The notes beneath the pieces were generated by a model. The model ran no database searches and was not told the origin of the DNA. It saw only the letters and a program-made list of their open reading frames with translations. A program made the translations under genes and the position numbers. This document shows positions 8,480-15,718 of a stretch of 64,000 bases of DNA, in pieces; position 1 is the stretch's first letter; every line of letters starts with the position of its first letter. This stretch comes from JAGMES01 sp023128035 (GTDB lineage Bacteria; Bacillota; Halanaerobiia; DY22613). The stretch is taken from assembly GCA_030627905.1 (NCBI GenBank), contig DAOVRZ010000004.1:41545-105544 (forward strand). Direction: 5' to 3'.

Positions 8480-8797
8480 ATGAAAGTGATTCGTTTAAAT
8501 GATATGGAGAAAGTAGTTACATCAAAAGCCGTTCAGGTAAGACATGTGATTAATCAGCCTGAAGTAGCTGTAGTCAATGTAGTTTTACAGCCCGGGGAAG
8601 TATTACCATTGCACAGTACTCCAGTTGATGTATTCTTCTATGTTCACAGCGGACATGGAGCGATCATCATAGATGAAGAACGAGAGATAGTTAAGCAAGG
8701 CGAGATTGTGTTGAGTCCAAAAGATATTCCACATGGGTTGATTGCATCTGAAGATAGTGAATTTAGCGTGTTAGTTGTTAAAACACCAAAACCATAG
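8480..8797 (+). CDS. small single-domain cupin protein
   Basis: This 105-residue protein is one conserved beta barrel. The first cupin motif appears as the PGEVLPLHSTPVDVFFYVHSG stretch, and the second as GEIVLSPKDIPHG. The metal-binding His set is incomplete in motif 1 (one His and no clear second His or Glu), so it may bind a metal weakly or serve as a sensor or isomerase-like fold. Substrate cannot be deduced. The start at 8480 follows GATAGGGGG. It stands alone, with its own terminator before the GntR operon, although the short gap means occasional readthrough is possible. Confidence 0.75.
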   Translation: MKVIRLNDMEKVVTSKAVQVRHVINQPEVAVVNVVLQPGEVLPLHSTPVDVFFYVHSGHGAIIIDEEREIVKQGEIVLSPKDIPHGLIASEDSEFSVLVVKTPKP

Positions 8798-8807
8798 AAT
8801 TAATAAT

Positions 8808-8843
8808 TAAGAGTGGGTAAAATGCCTGCTCTTTTATTTTTTT
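8808..8843 (+). terminator. terminator after the cupin gene
   Basis: AGAGTGGG pairs with CCTGCTCT, including two G-U pairs, followed by a run of T. Confidence 0.7.
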
Positions 8844-8855
8844 ATTTAAAAACTC

Positions 8856-8914
8856 TTGACAAAAGATAGGAGAGAGGGATATAATGATAGTATACTAGTA
8901 GTATAGTGCACTAT
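8856..8914 (+). promoter_or_regulatory. SigA promoter with two palindromic operators for the GntR-ABC operon
   Basis: TTGACA at 8856-8861 and TATAAT at 8880-8885 are spaced by 18 bases, a near-consensus SigA promoter. Directly downstream are two perfect palindromes: TAGTATACTA at 8888-8897 and ATAGTGCACTAT at 8903-8914. They cover the expected transcription start, the place where a YtrA-type GntR repressor would bind to control its own operon. Confidence 0.75.
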
Positions 8915-8941
8915 AATTATCATACTGAAGGGGGGAGTTGG

Positions 8942-9328
8942 ATGCAAGTTAATTTTGATATTTCAAAACCTATTTATCAGCAGGTTATTGTCGAGATACA
9001 ACGTTCCTTAGTGCGTGGGGAATTAGAACCTGGTAGTAAGTTACCATCACAACGGGATTTGGCTAAAGAGTTGAAGGTGAATCATAATACTATTCAAAGG
9101 GCATATCGCGAGATGGAAGGAGATGGTCTAGTGGAAACAGTACGTGGGATGGGTACATTTATCACAAAAAATTCTGAGATTGTTGATCAGATTAGAGTTA
9201 AGATGGCTGAAGAGAGTATCGCTTACTTTATTAATGAAATGCGTTCTTTAGGAATGGATGGAGAGCAGATTATAAAATCGGTAATGGAACGGGTGCAGAA
9301 TCAATACCAAAGAGGTGAAACGGTATGA
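8942..9328 (+). CDS. GntR-family transcriptional repressor, YtrA subfamily
   Basis: This is a 128-residue DNA-binding protein. It has the GntR winged helix (PIYQQVIVEIQRSLVRGELEPGSKLPSQRDLAKEL followed by NTIQRAYREMEGDGLVETVRGMGTFI) and only a short helical C-terminus. That architecture defines the YtrA subgroup, which represses ABC exporter operons. The start at 8942 is preceded by GAAGGGGGGAG; the upstream GTG at 8906 lies inside the operator. Its stop overlaps the ATG of the ATPase (ATGA), so the two are translationally coupled. It most likely represses its own promoter by binding the palindromes at 8888-8914. Inducers of YtrA-type systems are often cell-wall antibiotics, but no inducer can be read here. 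Confidence 0.9.
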   Translation: MQVNFDISKPIYQQVIVEIQRSLVRGELEPGSKLPSQRDLAKELKVNHNTIQRAYREMEGDGLVETVRGMGTFITKNSEIVDQIRVKMAEESIAYFINEMRSLGMDGEQIIKSVMERVQNQYQRGETV

Positions 9329-10026
9329 GTGAAGCGATTATCAGAATTGAAGGATTAGTCAAGGCATATCCAGGAGTTACGGCTCTTAAAAATTTGAATC
9401 TAGAGATCCCAAAAGGCTCTATTGTTGGATTATTAGGACCTAATGGTAGTGGTAAATCCACTTTACTAAAATTGATTGCCGGTTTCTGTCAACCAACACG
9501 AGGAAAAGTAGAAGTATTTGGTCGCCCTGTAGATCGACAATCAAAAAAACATATAGCTTTTCTACCTGAGCTGAATCACTTCTATAAATGGATGACAGTT
9601 AAAGAAACTATTGATTTTTGGAGCCAATTTTATGAAAATTGGGACTCAGAAATTGCTGAAGATTTATTGGGGTTTATGAATTTACGTCCAGAGGCCAAAG
9701 TTAAGACTCTATCCAAAGGAATGAAAGCAAGATTAAAACTAATCGTTACTTTAGCCCGAAAAGCTTCTGTGGTTCTTTTAGATGAACCGTTTTCAGGTAT
9801 TGATCCCCAGTCAAGAGGACGGATTATGGATGCGATTACATCAAAATATGATTTTGGAGAACAGACACTGATCATCTCAACACATGATGTATTAGAGGCT
9901 GAGCAAATGTTTGATAAAGTCATTTTATTAGAATTTGGTGATATAAAAATTTATGCAGATGCTGACGAATTGAGAGAAAAATATAATGATTCAATTCACG
10001 GTTTGTTAAAGGAGGTATTTGAATGA
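9325..10026 (+). CDS. ABC transporter ATP-binding protein (YtrB-like)
   Basis: This is the ATPase of an ABC-2 type exporter. It shows Walker A LLGPNGSGKST near residue 35, a signature reading LSKGMKARLKL in place of canonical LSGGQ, Walker B VVLLDEPFSGIDP, and the switch histidine in ISTHDVLEAE. It has 233 residues and lacks extra domains. Four-base overlaps with the regulator upstream and the permease downstream tie it to one complex. Families with a YtrA regulator usually handle envelope stress or antimicrobial compounds; the substrate is unknown. Confidence 0.9.
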   Translation: MSEAIIRIEGLVKAYPGVTALKNLNLEIPKGSIVGLLGPNGSGKSTLLKLIAGFCQPTRGKVEVFGRPVDRQSKKHIAFLPELNHFYKWMTVKETIDFWSQFYENWDSEIAEDLLGFMNLRPEAKVKTLSKGMKARLKLIVTLARKASVVLLDEPFSGIDPQSRGRIMDAITSKYDFGEQTLIISTHDVLEAEQMFDKVILLEFGDIKIYADADELREKYNDSIHGLLKEVFE

Positions 10027-10787
10027 GAAAACAATTTTGGGCTTTATATAAAAAGGAGTTTAAAGAATCAGCAGGATTGATGGTTATCTATGGGGTTTTA
10101 ACTTTAGGGTGGCTTTTCCTTCTAGCAGCCCAAAAGGGTCATTGGCGAATTGAATTGGTTTTTGGCTTATCTTTTATACCTTTGGGGTTATTGCCGTTTT
10201 ATGCAATGTTAAAGGGTTTTATCTCCTATAGAAGTGAATGGAAAGATGATACCATTTATACGCTTAAGGCCCTACCGGTTCCAGGATGGTATTTTATGGC
10301 CAGTAAATTTTTGGCAACTATGACTCACTTTACAATATTAAGTTTTGTCTCACTCGGAGGAACTTATTTTATTGGGTTTAAGTATATCAATGCTTTACTA
10401 GCAACAATACCTTCATTAGGAGGAAAGAGTTGGTTATGGAATGACTTATTTTTGATATATATAATCTTTTGGTTGGCAAATGGGCTTAATTATTTGATCT
10501 GTCAATTTTCCTATCTATCAAGTCGGTTATTTAATAAGTTAACTGGTTTGATTACGGGAGTTACTTTTTTATTAAGCTATTGGTTATTGTTTAGAGTGGT
10601 TGGATTTATCAGTATTCTGTTTAAGTGGCTTCCTGATTTTACTTTGAAGGGATGGAGCCAATACAATGATGTATTTTATATAGAAATTATAAAAATAGAA
10701 ACAGCACCCTGGATTGCGTTATCGATTCTTGTTCTAGGGTTGGCATGGGTTGGTTCATGGATACTTGAAAATGTTCTGGAAGTATAG
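10023..10787 (+). CDS. ABC-2 type permease of the YtrA-regulated exporter
   Basis: This 254-residue membrane protein has about six hydrophobic segments (first at GLMVIYGVLTLGWLFLLAA, last at WIALSILVLGLAWVGSWI). The amphipathic segment FISYRSEWKDDTIYTLKALPVPGWYFMASKF before TM3 is typical of ABC-2 permeases that follow GntR/YtrB pairs. It starts inside the ATPase stop codon, so one ATPase-permease complex is expected. It has no recognisable substrate-specific motif. Confidence 0.82.
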   Translation: MRKQFWALYKKEFKESAGLMVIYGVLTLGWLFLLAAQKGHWRIELVFGLSFIPLGLLPFYAMLKGFISYRSEWKDDTIYTLKALPVPGWYFMASKFLATMTHFTILSFVSLGGTYFIGFKYINALLATIPSLGGKSWLWNDLFLIYIIFWLANGLNYLICQFSYLSSRLFNKLTGLITGVTFLLSYWLLFRVVGFISILFKWLPDFTLKGWSQYNDVFYIEIIKIETAPWIALSILVLGLAWVGSWILENVLEV

Positions 10788-10810
10788 ATTAATAGAGAGG
10801 GGTGAAAAAA

Positions 10811-11941
10811 GTGCCACGTAAAAAGCTGATAGTAACAATAGTTTTAGCAATAATTCTGTTGGGTGGGATTTTAGATATTGTTTTTAATGATGTTGATGTG
10901 TTTAGAAGTTTTGTAAAAAATGTTGATGCAAACCGAGTTGGGTTAGGTTGGTTTGAAGAACCAAAAATTTCTGCAAAGTTTAAAGATGACTTAAAGTTTG
11001 ATCTAGCTGACGAAGAAAAATTAATTATTGTGAATCACTATGGTAATACAGAGATACAAGGAAGTTCAGAAGATCACCTTCAAGTTACTTTTAATATTTC
11101 ACTCTATGCATCTGATGATAAAAAAGCTGAAGAGTTTGTGGAAACTTTAAAACCAAAAGTAGAAAATAAAGGTGATCAAATTTTGCTTACTTTTGGCAAC
11201 AATAAGAAACTTCCTAAATGGGTTCAAGGTATTAGTTCTAATCTCGTTATAATGGTTCCAGAACACTTGAATATAGATGTAGAAAGTCTCGGAAACATAA
11301 AAATGTCGAAAATCAATGGCAAAGTAAAACTAAAAAATAATTTTGGAGATATTAGTGTTTTAGAGAATAAGAATGATGTTGAAATTGATTATCATGCAGG
11401 AATAGTCGAGTTGAAGGATATTCAAGGTAATATTAATCTTAAATCAACTTTTGGTTATGGAAATGTTAGTGAAGTTCAAGGAAATATTGATTACAAATGT
11501 GAATATGGTCAGTTCAATTGTATAAACATTAGTGGGAATGTTGAAGGTGAATGTTCCTTTGGTAGTTTTCATGGAATTAGTATAGAAGGTAATGTAACTG
11601 GCGAAATGAATTATACTAAGGTTTTTCTTGAAGACATACGTGGTTCAATAAAATTAAACAGTAATGTAGGGAATGTTGAATTAATAGATTTCGCAAATGA
11701 TGTAGATATTTTTGTTCGAAATTCAAATATTAAGATAAACTCAAAATTAAATCATCAGATTACAGCAGAAACTGATGATGGTAAAATTATTAGCGGTAAT
11801 GATCTTTTTGAAATTACTCAAAAAGGTTCGAAATATCATCTAAATGGTAAGGATGGTAAAGGTGAATATAAGATGAAGTTAGAAACCAAATTGGGCAATA
11901 TAATTTTGAACAAAGAACTTTTTGATACATCTTCAAATTAA
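10811..11941 (+). CDS. membrane-anchored DUF4097-like beta-repeat protein
   Basis: A single hydrophobic segment (LIVTIVLAIILLGGILDIVF) anchors the protein. The remaining ~345 residues should lie outside the membrane. They repeat short strands such as IQGNINLKSTFG, VQGNIDYKCEYG, ISGNVEGECSFG and IEGNVTGEMNYT, a ladder typical of DUF4097 (putative adhesin) right-handed beta solenoids. The GTG at 10811 is chosen because GAGAGGGG lies 9 bases upstream; the GTG at 10802 is too close to it. It follows the permease by 23 bases, so it belongs to the YtrA-type operon. DUF4097 proteins often accompany envelope-stress ABC exporters. Direct function is unknown. Confidence 0.75.
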   Translation: MPRKKLIVTIVLAIILLGGILDIVFNDVDVFRSFVKNVDANRVGLGWFEEPKISAKFKDDLKFDLADEEKLIIVNHYGNTEIQGSSEDHLQVTFNISLYASDDKKAEEFVETLKPKVENKGDQILLTFGNNKKLPKWVQGISSNLVIMVPEHLNIDVESLGNIKMSKINGKVKLKNNFGDISVLENKNDVEIDYHAGIVELKDIQGNINLKSTFGYGNVSEVQGNIDYKCEYGQFNCINISGNVEGECSFGSFHGISIEGNVTGEMNYTKVFLEDIRGSIKLNSNVGNVELIDFANDVDIFVRNSNIKINSKLNHQITAETDDGKIISGNDLFEITQKGSKYHLNGKDGKGEYKMKLETKLGNIILNKELFDTSSN

Positions 11942-11947
11942 AGAGTC

Positions 11948-11982
11948 AAAAGAGTAGGAAATCTTTTCTGCTCTTTTTTTTT
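11948..11982 (+). terminator. terminator closing the GntR-ABC operon
   Basis: AAAAGAGTAG and CTGCTCTTTT pair with one G-U, followed by a T tract. Confidence 0.8.
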
Positions 11983-12061
11983 GTGCAAAAAGGAATTTGG
12001 AAGTTAGATGTAGAAATATGTAGAAGGAAAATATCATATTTTCTATAAAGGAGTGATTCTA

Positions 12062-13840
12062 TTGTCGAATATAAAATTAACGAACGAAAAATATTCAAAT
12101 ATTTTTTTATGGAGTTTCGTTGGTTCTGGGGTTTTGGGAGGATTGATAATATGGATAGGATTATGTTATTTTAATTTTAGTTTAACATTAGTTGGTCTGT
12201 TTCAATGTTTTATTGCTTGGGTATCATTATTTACATATTTTATCCTTGGATTCAGGCTAGAATATTTAATCAGTAAAACAAAAGATATTGGACAAGACAT
12301 AGATCAGGAAGAAGAAAGGAAGAAAAGTATTGATATAAAGGAAAAATTTCAAAGTTATACTAAACGAGATTATCCATTATCTTTATTGGTTGTTTCGATT
12401 CTTGGATTATTTGGTGAGAAATTTATTTTTGATAAATTTCAATATTACACTCTATCTAATCAGTCTTCTTTAAATACCTTGCTTATTTTTATTGGAAGTG
12501 GTGCTATTGTTATCTCATTTCTTAATCTGTTGGGAGCTAATTGGTTTGAGGAAGAAAGGGAAAGGTTTAAAGAAGGTAAGATGTTTAGCCAGTTTCTTAG
12601 AGGAGGACAGCGCTTAGCTTTCTTAAGTGGACTGGCAGTGATCGTTAAAGGTGTAGGTTTTCCTAAGATAGAGTATTATCTTGTATATGTGATGTTGGTT
12701 ATTATGGGTATCATTTTTTTAGAAGTAGCATTTTGCTGCAGTTTAAAACTCTTTTTTGGAAAAAAAGAGGAGAGTGGAACTATTAATTTTTATATTTTGG
12801 CTGCATTTTTAAGTGCTAAACCAATCACTGCATTGTTTGATTCATTAGAAGAGAATATGGGAGTTTCTTTTCGCTCTAGTTGGATAATTGGTTTTTTCAG
12901 ACAAAGTTTTTTACCTCTTATTTTAATTATGATTTTAATTTTTTGGGGAATGACTGGGTTTGTTCAGATTCAACCTGAAGAGCAAGGGATTCTTTATCGG
13001 TTCGGAAAGATTCAGAGTAGAGAATCACTACTTCCAGGAATTCATGTAAAATGGCTCTGGCCGATTGAAACAGTTCAGAAGTTTCCAGTTTATAAAATTC
13101 AATCATTTACGGTTGGATATGAAAATAATGATGAGTCTAGGGATTATCTTTGGACGATGACACACGGAGTAGATGAATACAAACTACTTTTAGGAGATGG
13201 GAAAGAATTAGTTTCAATAAATATGCAGGTTTTTTATAAGATAAATGATCTGTGTGACTATGTTTTACAATTTGATAATCCTGTGGAAGAGTTGAAAGCT
13301 GAAATTTATCGTATTCTTTTACAAGAAATTGTAGCGATAAACTTAGATAATCTTCTCAGTCGAGATAGGGTTTCATTTGCTCAAATGATAGCCCAGAGTT
13401 TACAAGAAAAGAGTGATGACCAAAGGTTGGGATTAGAAGTAGTGAAAGTTGCTTTGATAGGGATTCATCCTCCTATTGAACTTGGAAAAGAATATCAGGA
13501 TATTGTTAGTGCGAAAATTCAAAAAAATATTTATTCTATAAACGCAAAGAAGGATACTGAATATAATATTCCCATTGCAGAAAGATATCGGGATCAATTG
13601 ATTAAAAAAGCTCAGGTTGATGGAATCGATCGCTGGGGTGCGGTAATTTATGAGGTTGAAAATATCCGATCTCAAGTACAAGCTTACTCATCTGCACCTG
13701 AATTTTATAAAGAATGGAAATGGCTTGAGACATTTGAAAAAGGTGTGAGTAATAAAAAAATCTATCTGGTGGATGAAAAACAGGCAATTAATAACGGTGA
13801 GATTTGGTTGGATTTGAGAATTCGTACTGAAGGAGAGTGA
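12062..13840 (+). CDS. HflK-like SPFH protein with a large polytopic N-terminal membrane domain
   Basis: About 300 N-terminal residues contain seven or eight hydrophobic stretches (for example GSGVLGGLIIWIGLCYF, TLLIFIGSGAIVISFL and YYLVYVMLVIMGIIFLEVAF). After a last membrane helix (PLILIMILIFWGMTGFV) comes an SPFH/band-7 domain: QPEEQGILYRFGKIQSRESLLPGIHVKWLWPIE. HflK proteins normally have one helix and 300-420 residues, so the 592-residue layout is odd. It should oligomerise with the next two SPFH proteins. The TTG at 12062 is preferred because AAAGGAG precedes it; the GTG at 12053 overlaps that site. It is the first gene of a tightly packed operon. No FtsH gene is nearby. Confidence 0.8.
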   Translation: MSNIKLTNEKYSNIFLWSFVGSGVLGGLIIWIGLCYFNFSLTLVGLFQCFIAWVSLFTYFILGFRLEYLISKTKDIGQDIDQEEERKKSIDIKEKFQSYTKRDYPLSLLVVSILGLFGEKFIFDKFQYYTLSNQSSLNTLLIFIGSGAIVISFLNLLGANWFEEERERFKEGKMFSQFLRGGQRLAFLSGLAVIVKGVGFPKIEYYLVYVMLVIMGIIFLEVAFCCSLKLFFGKKEESGTINFYILAAFLSAKPITALFDSLEENMGVSFRSSWIIGFFRQSFLPLILIMILIFWGMTGFVQIQPEEQGILYRFGKIQSRESLLPGIHVKWLWPIETVQKFPVYKIQSFTVGYENNDESRDYLWTMTHGVDEYKLLLGDGKELVSINMQVFYKINDLCDYVLQFDNPVEELKAEIYRILLQEIVAINLDNLLSRDRVSFAQMIAQSLQEKSDDQRLGLEVVKVALIGIHPPIELGKEYQDIVSAKIQKNIYSINAKKDTEYNIPIAERYRDQLIKKAQVDGIDRWGAVIYEVENIRSQVQAYSSAPEFYKEWKWLETFEKGVSNKKIYLVDEKQAINNGEIWLDLRIRTEGE

Positions 13841-13844
13841 GAAA

Positions 13845-14738
13845 ATGAATAAAACATGGATACGGTGGATATTAGGCGTTGCTTTGATATTAGTAATTCT
13901 CTTGTATGGTTTTACATTTGTCTTATATGAAGGAAAAATTGCGGTTGTTACAAGATTTGGTGCTCCTAGATTGGCAGTAGAAGAAGCAGGATTGCATTGG
14001 AAACTACCCTGGCCTTTTGAGAAGGTATTTCTATTTGATGGTAGACGGCATTATTGTGATACTAGTTATGTGGAGACATTGACTAAAGATAAAAAAAATG
14101 TCATTCTCCAAACATATTTGATCTGGTCTGTAAATGATCCTATACGATTTTTGCAGAGTACTGGTTCTCAGGAATCTGCTGAATTACAACTAAATAGTAT
14201 GATCCTTAATGCAAAAAATGGAGTATTGGGTAAATATGATTTTTCAGCTCTGGTTTCAACTAATCAAGATGAATTAAAATTAAAAGAGATAGAAACAGAA
14301 ATTCTCAGTGATGTAAAAGATGTTGCATTAGAAAGTTATGGAATTACTGTTCACCAGATTGGATTAAAAAGATTGGGTTTACCTGAAGCGAATATTATAT
14401 ATGTTTTTGGACAGATGAAGGCTGAACGGCTTCAATATGCTTCTAAGTTTAGAGCTGAAGGACAAAGAGATGCCAGTAAGATTCGTAATGAAGCAGATGT
14501 TGAGGTTGCTAAGTTAAAGGCAGAAGGAATGAGTACAGCAGCTAAGATTACAGGCGAAGCGGAAGCTGAGGTTGCAAAAATTTATGCTGAAGCATACGCT
14601 GAAAATCCAGAATTTTATTCATTCTTGCGTAAACTACAATCACTTGAAAGGATTCTTAATTATAATTCTACTTTGATTTTCACGAATGATTCTGCACCAT
14701 TTGATGTTTTTAGTGAGCCGAATGGAGTGGATGAATAA
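13845..14738 (+). CDS. hflC: HflC-like SPFH protein
   Basis: This 297-residue protein has one N-terminal membrane helix (WILGVALILVILLYGFTFVLY), the SPFH domain (GKIAVVTRFGAPRLAVEEAGLHWKLPWPFEKV), and a long alanine/glutamate-rich coiled coil. It ends in the AEAYAENPEFYSFLRKLQSLE segment, which closely follows the HflC C-terminus. In E. coli HflC pairs with HflK in a cage around FtsH; here the partners are probably the SPFH genes on both sides. It starts 4 bp after the first gene and its stop overlaps the next ATG (TAATG), so near-equal translation is expected. Confidence 0.85.
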   Translation: MNKTWIRWILGVALILVILLYGFTFVLYEGKIAVVTRFGAPRLAVEEAGLHWKLPWPFEKVFLFDGRRHYCDTSYVETLTKDKKNVILQTYLIWSVNDPIRFLQSTGSQESAELQLNSMILNAKNGVLGKYDFSALVSTNQDELKLKEIETEILSDVKDVALESYGITVHQIGLKRLGLPEANIIYVFGQMKAERLQYASKFRAEGQRDASKIRNEADVEVAKLKAEGMSTAAKITGEAEAEVAKIYAEAYAENPEFYSFLRKLQSLERILNYNSTLIFTNDSAPFDVFSEPNGVDE

Positions 14739-15718
14739 TGCAAAATCAAACGAATAATTTTTTTGAGAAAAGTTTAAATACAGCAATTTTGTTTTTACGT
14801 TGGGTGAGTCTGATTATAATTGTTGGTTTGCTTTTTTCTGGTGTTACATTTGTTCAGCCTTCTGAAGTGGCATTGATTTTACGCTTTGGTAAATTGGTAG
14901 GGAATACTCCTGCGGAACAGATTCATCAACCAGGACTCTTATTTGCTTTTCCTTACTTGGTTGATCAGGTGATTCGACTGTCTGCAAAACGGGTTCAAGA
15001 AGTAGTTATTGATGGATTGTATTCTTATGAAGAGATTGGTAATGTGATTAATTCAGGTTATGCCCTGACAGGGGATGAGAACATAGTATTTGTCAACGCT
15101 ATAATAAAATATCAAATTACTGATCCTATTAAATATGGTCTCCAAGTGGATGAACCAAAGGAAATTTTGAGAGGATTGATAACCAGTTCGTTGACTGAAA
15201 ATATTACTTGCCTGTCAGTGGATTATGTCCTTGCAGAAGGAAAAAAAGAATTAGCAAATATGGTATTGCAGGATTCGCAGCAACTAGTTGATGGGATCGA
15301 TCTAGGGATTCAACTGATTGCTCTTGAATTTACTTCTCTTCAGCCACCTGAAGAGGTAAAAAAGGAATTTGATTTGGTAACAAGTACCTATGTAGAGAAA
15401 GAAACTATGTTGAAAGAAGCCTATGGGTATAAAGAACAACGGATTCCCTATGCAATTGCAGATAGAAATGCTATGATTCAATCTGCAACAGCCCGTAAAG
15501 TAGAGCGAATTGCTCAGGCCAAATTAAATGTAGCTCAGTTTTATGGGCTTCTTGAGGAGTATGAGAAAAATCCAGAAATGATTCGTCAGCGTATATACTT
15601 AGAAAAGACAGAGAAAATTATCCAGCAGGTTGCTGATCGAATATTTCTACCTGGTGAAGGATCTGGAGTAAAAATTATCTTACCTTTTATTAGTAACGAT
15701 GGGAGGGATCAGCAATAA
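14738..15718 (+). CDS. second HflK-like SPFH protein
   Basis: A single N-terminal helix (WVSLIIIVGLLFSGVTFV) precedes the SPFH domain (QPSEVALILRFGKLVGN...QPGLLFAFPYLVDQV). The next segments, FVNAIIKYQITDPIKYGLQVDEP and SLTENITCLSVDYVLAEGKKEL, are typical of HflK. A helical region follows and the protein ends VKIILPFISNDG. At 326 residues it has normal HflK size, unlike the first gene. It overlaps both neighbours by one base, so the three SPFH proteins and the ATPase are made together. Three SPFH paralogues in one unit suggests a hetero-oligomeric ring; this is inference. Confidence 0.85.
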   Translation: MQNQTNNFFEKSLNTAILFLRWVSLIIIVGLLFSGVTFVQPSEVALILRFGKLVGNTPAEQIHQPGLLFAFPYLVDQVIRLSAKRVQEVVIDGLYSYEEIGNVINSGYALTGDENIVFVNAIIKYQITDPIKYGLQVDEPKEILRGLITSSLTENITCLSVDYVLAEGKKELANMVLQDSQQLVDGIDLGIQLIALEFTSLQPPEEVKKEFDLVTSTYVEKETMLKEAYGYKEQRIPYAIADRNAMIQSATARKVERIAQAKLNVAQFYGLLEEYEKNPEMIRQRIYLEKTEKIIQQVADRIFLPGEGSGVKIILPFISNDGRDQQ

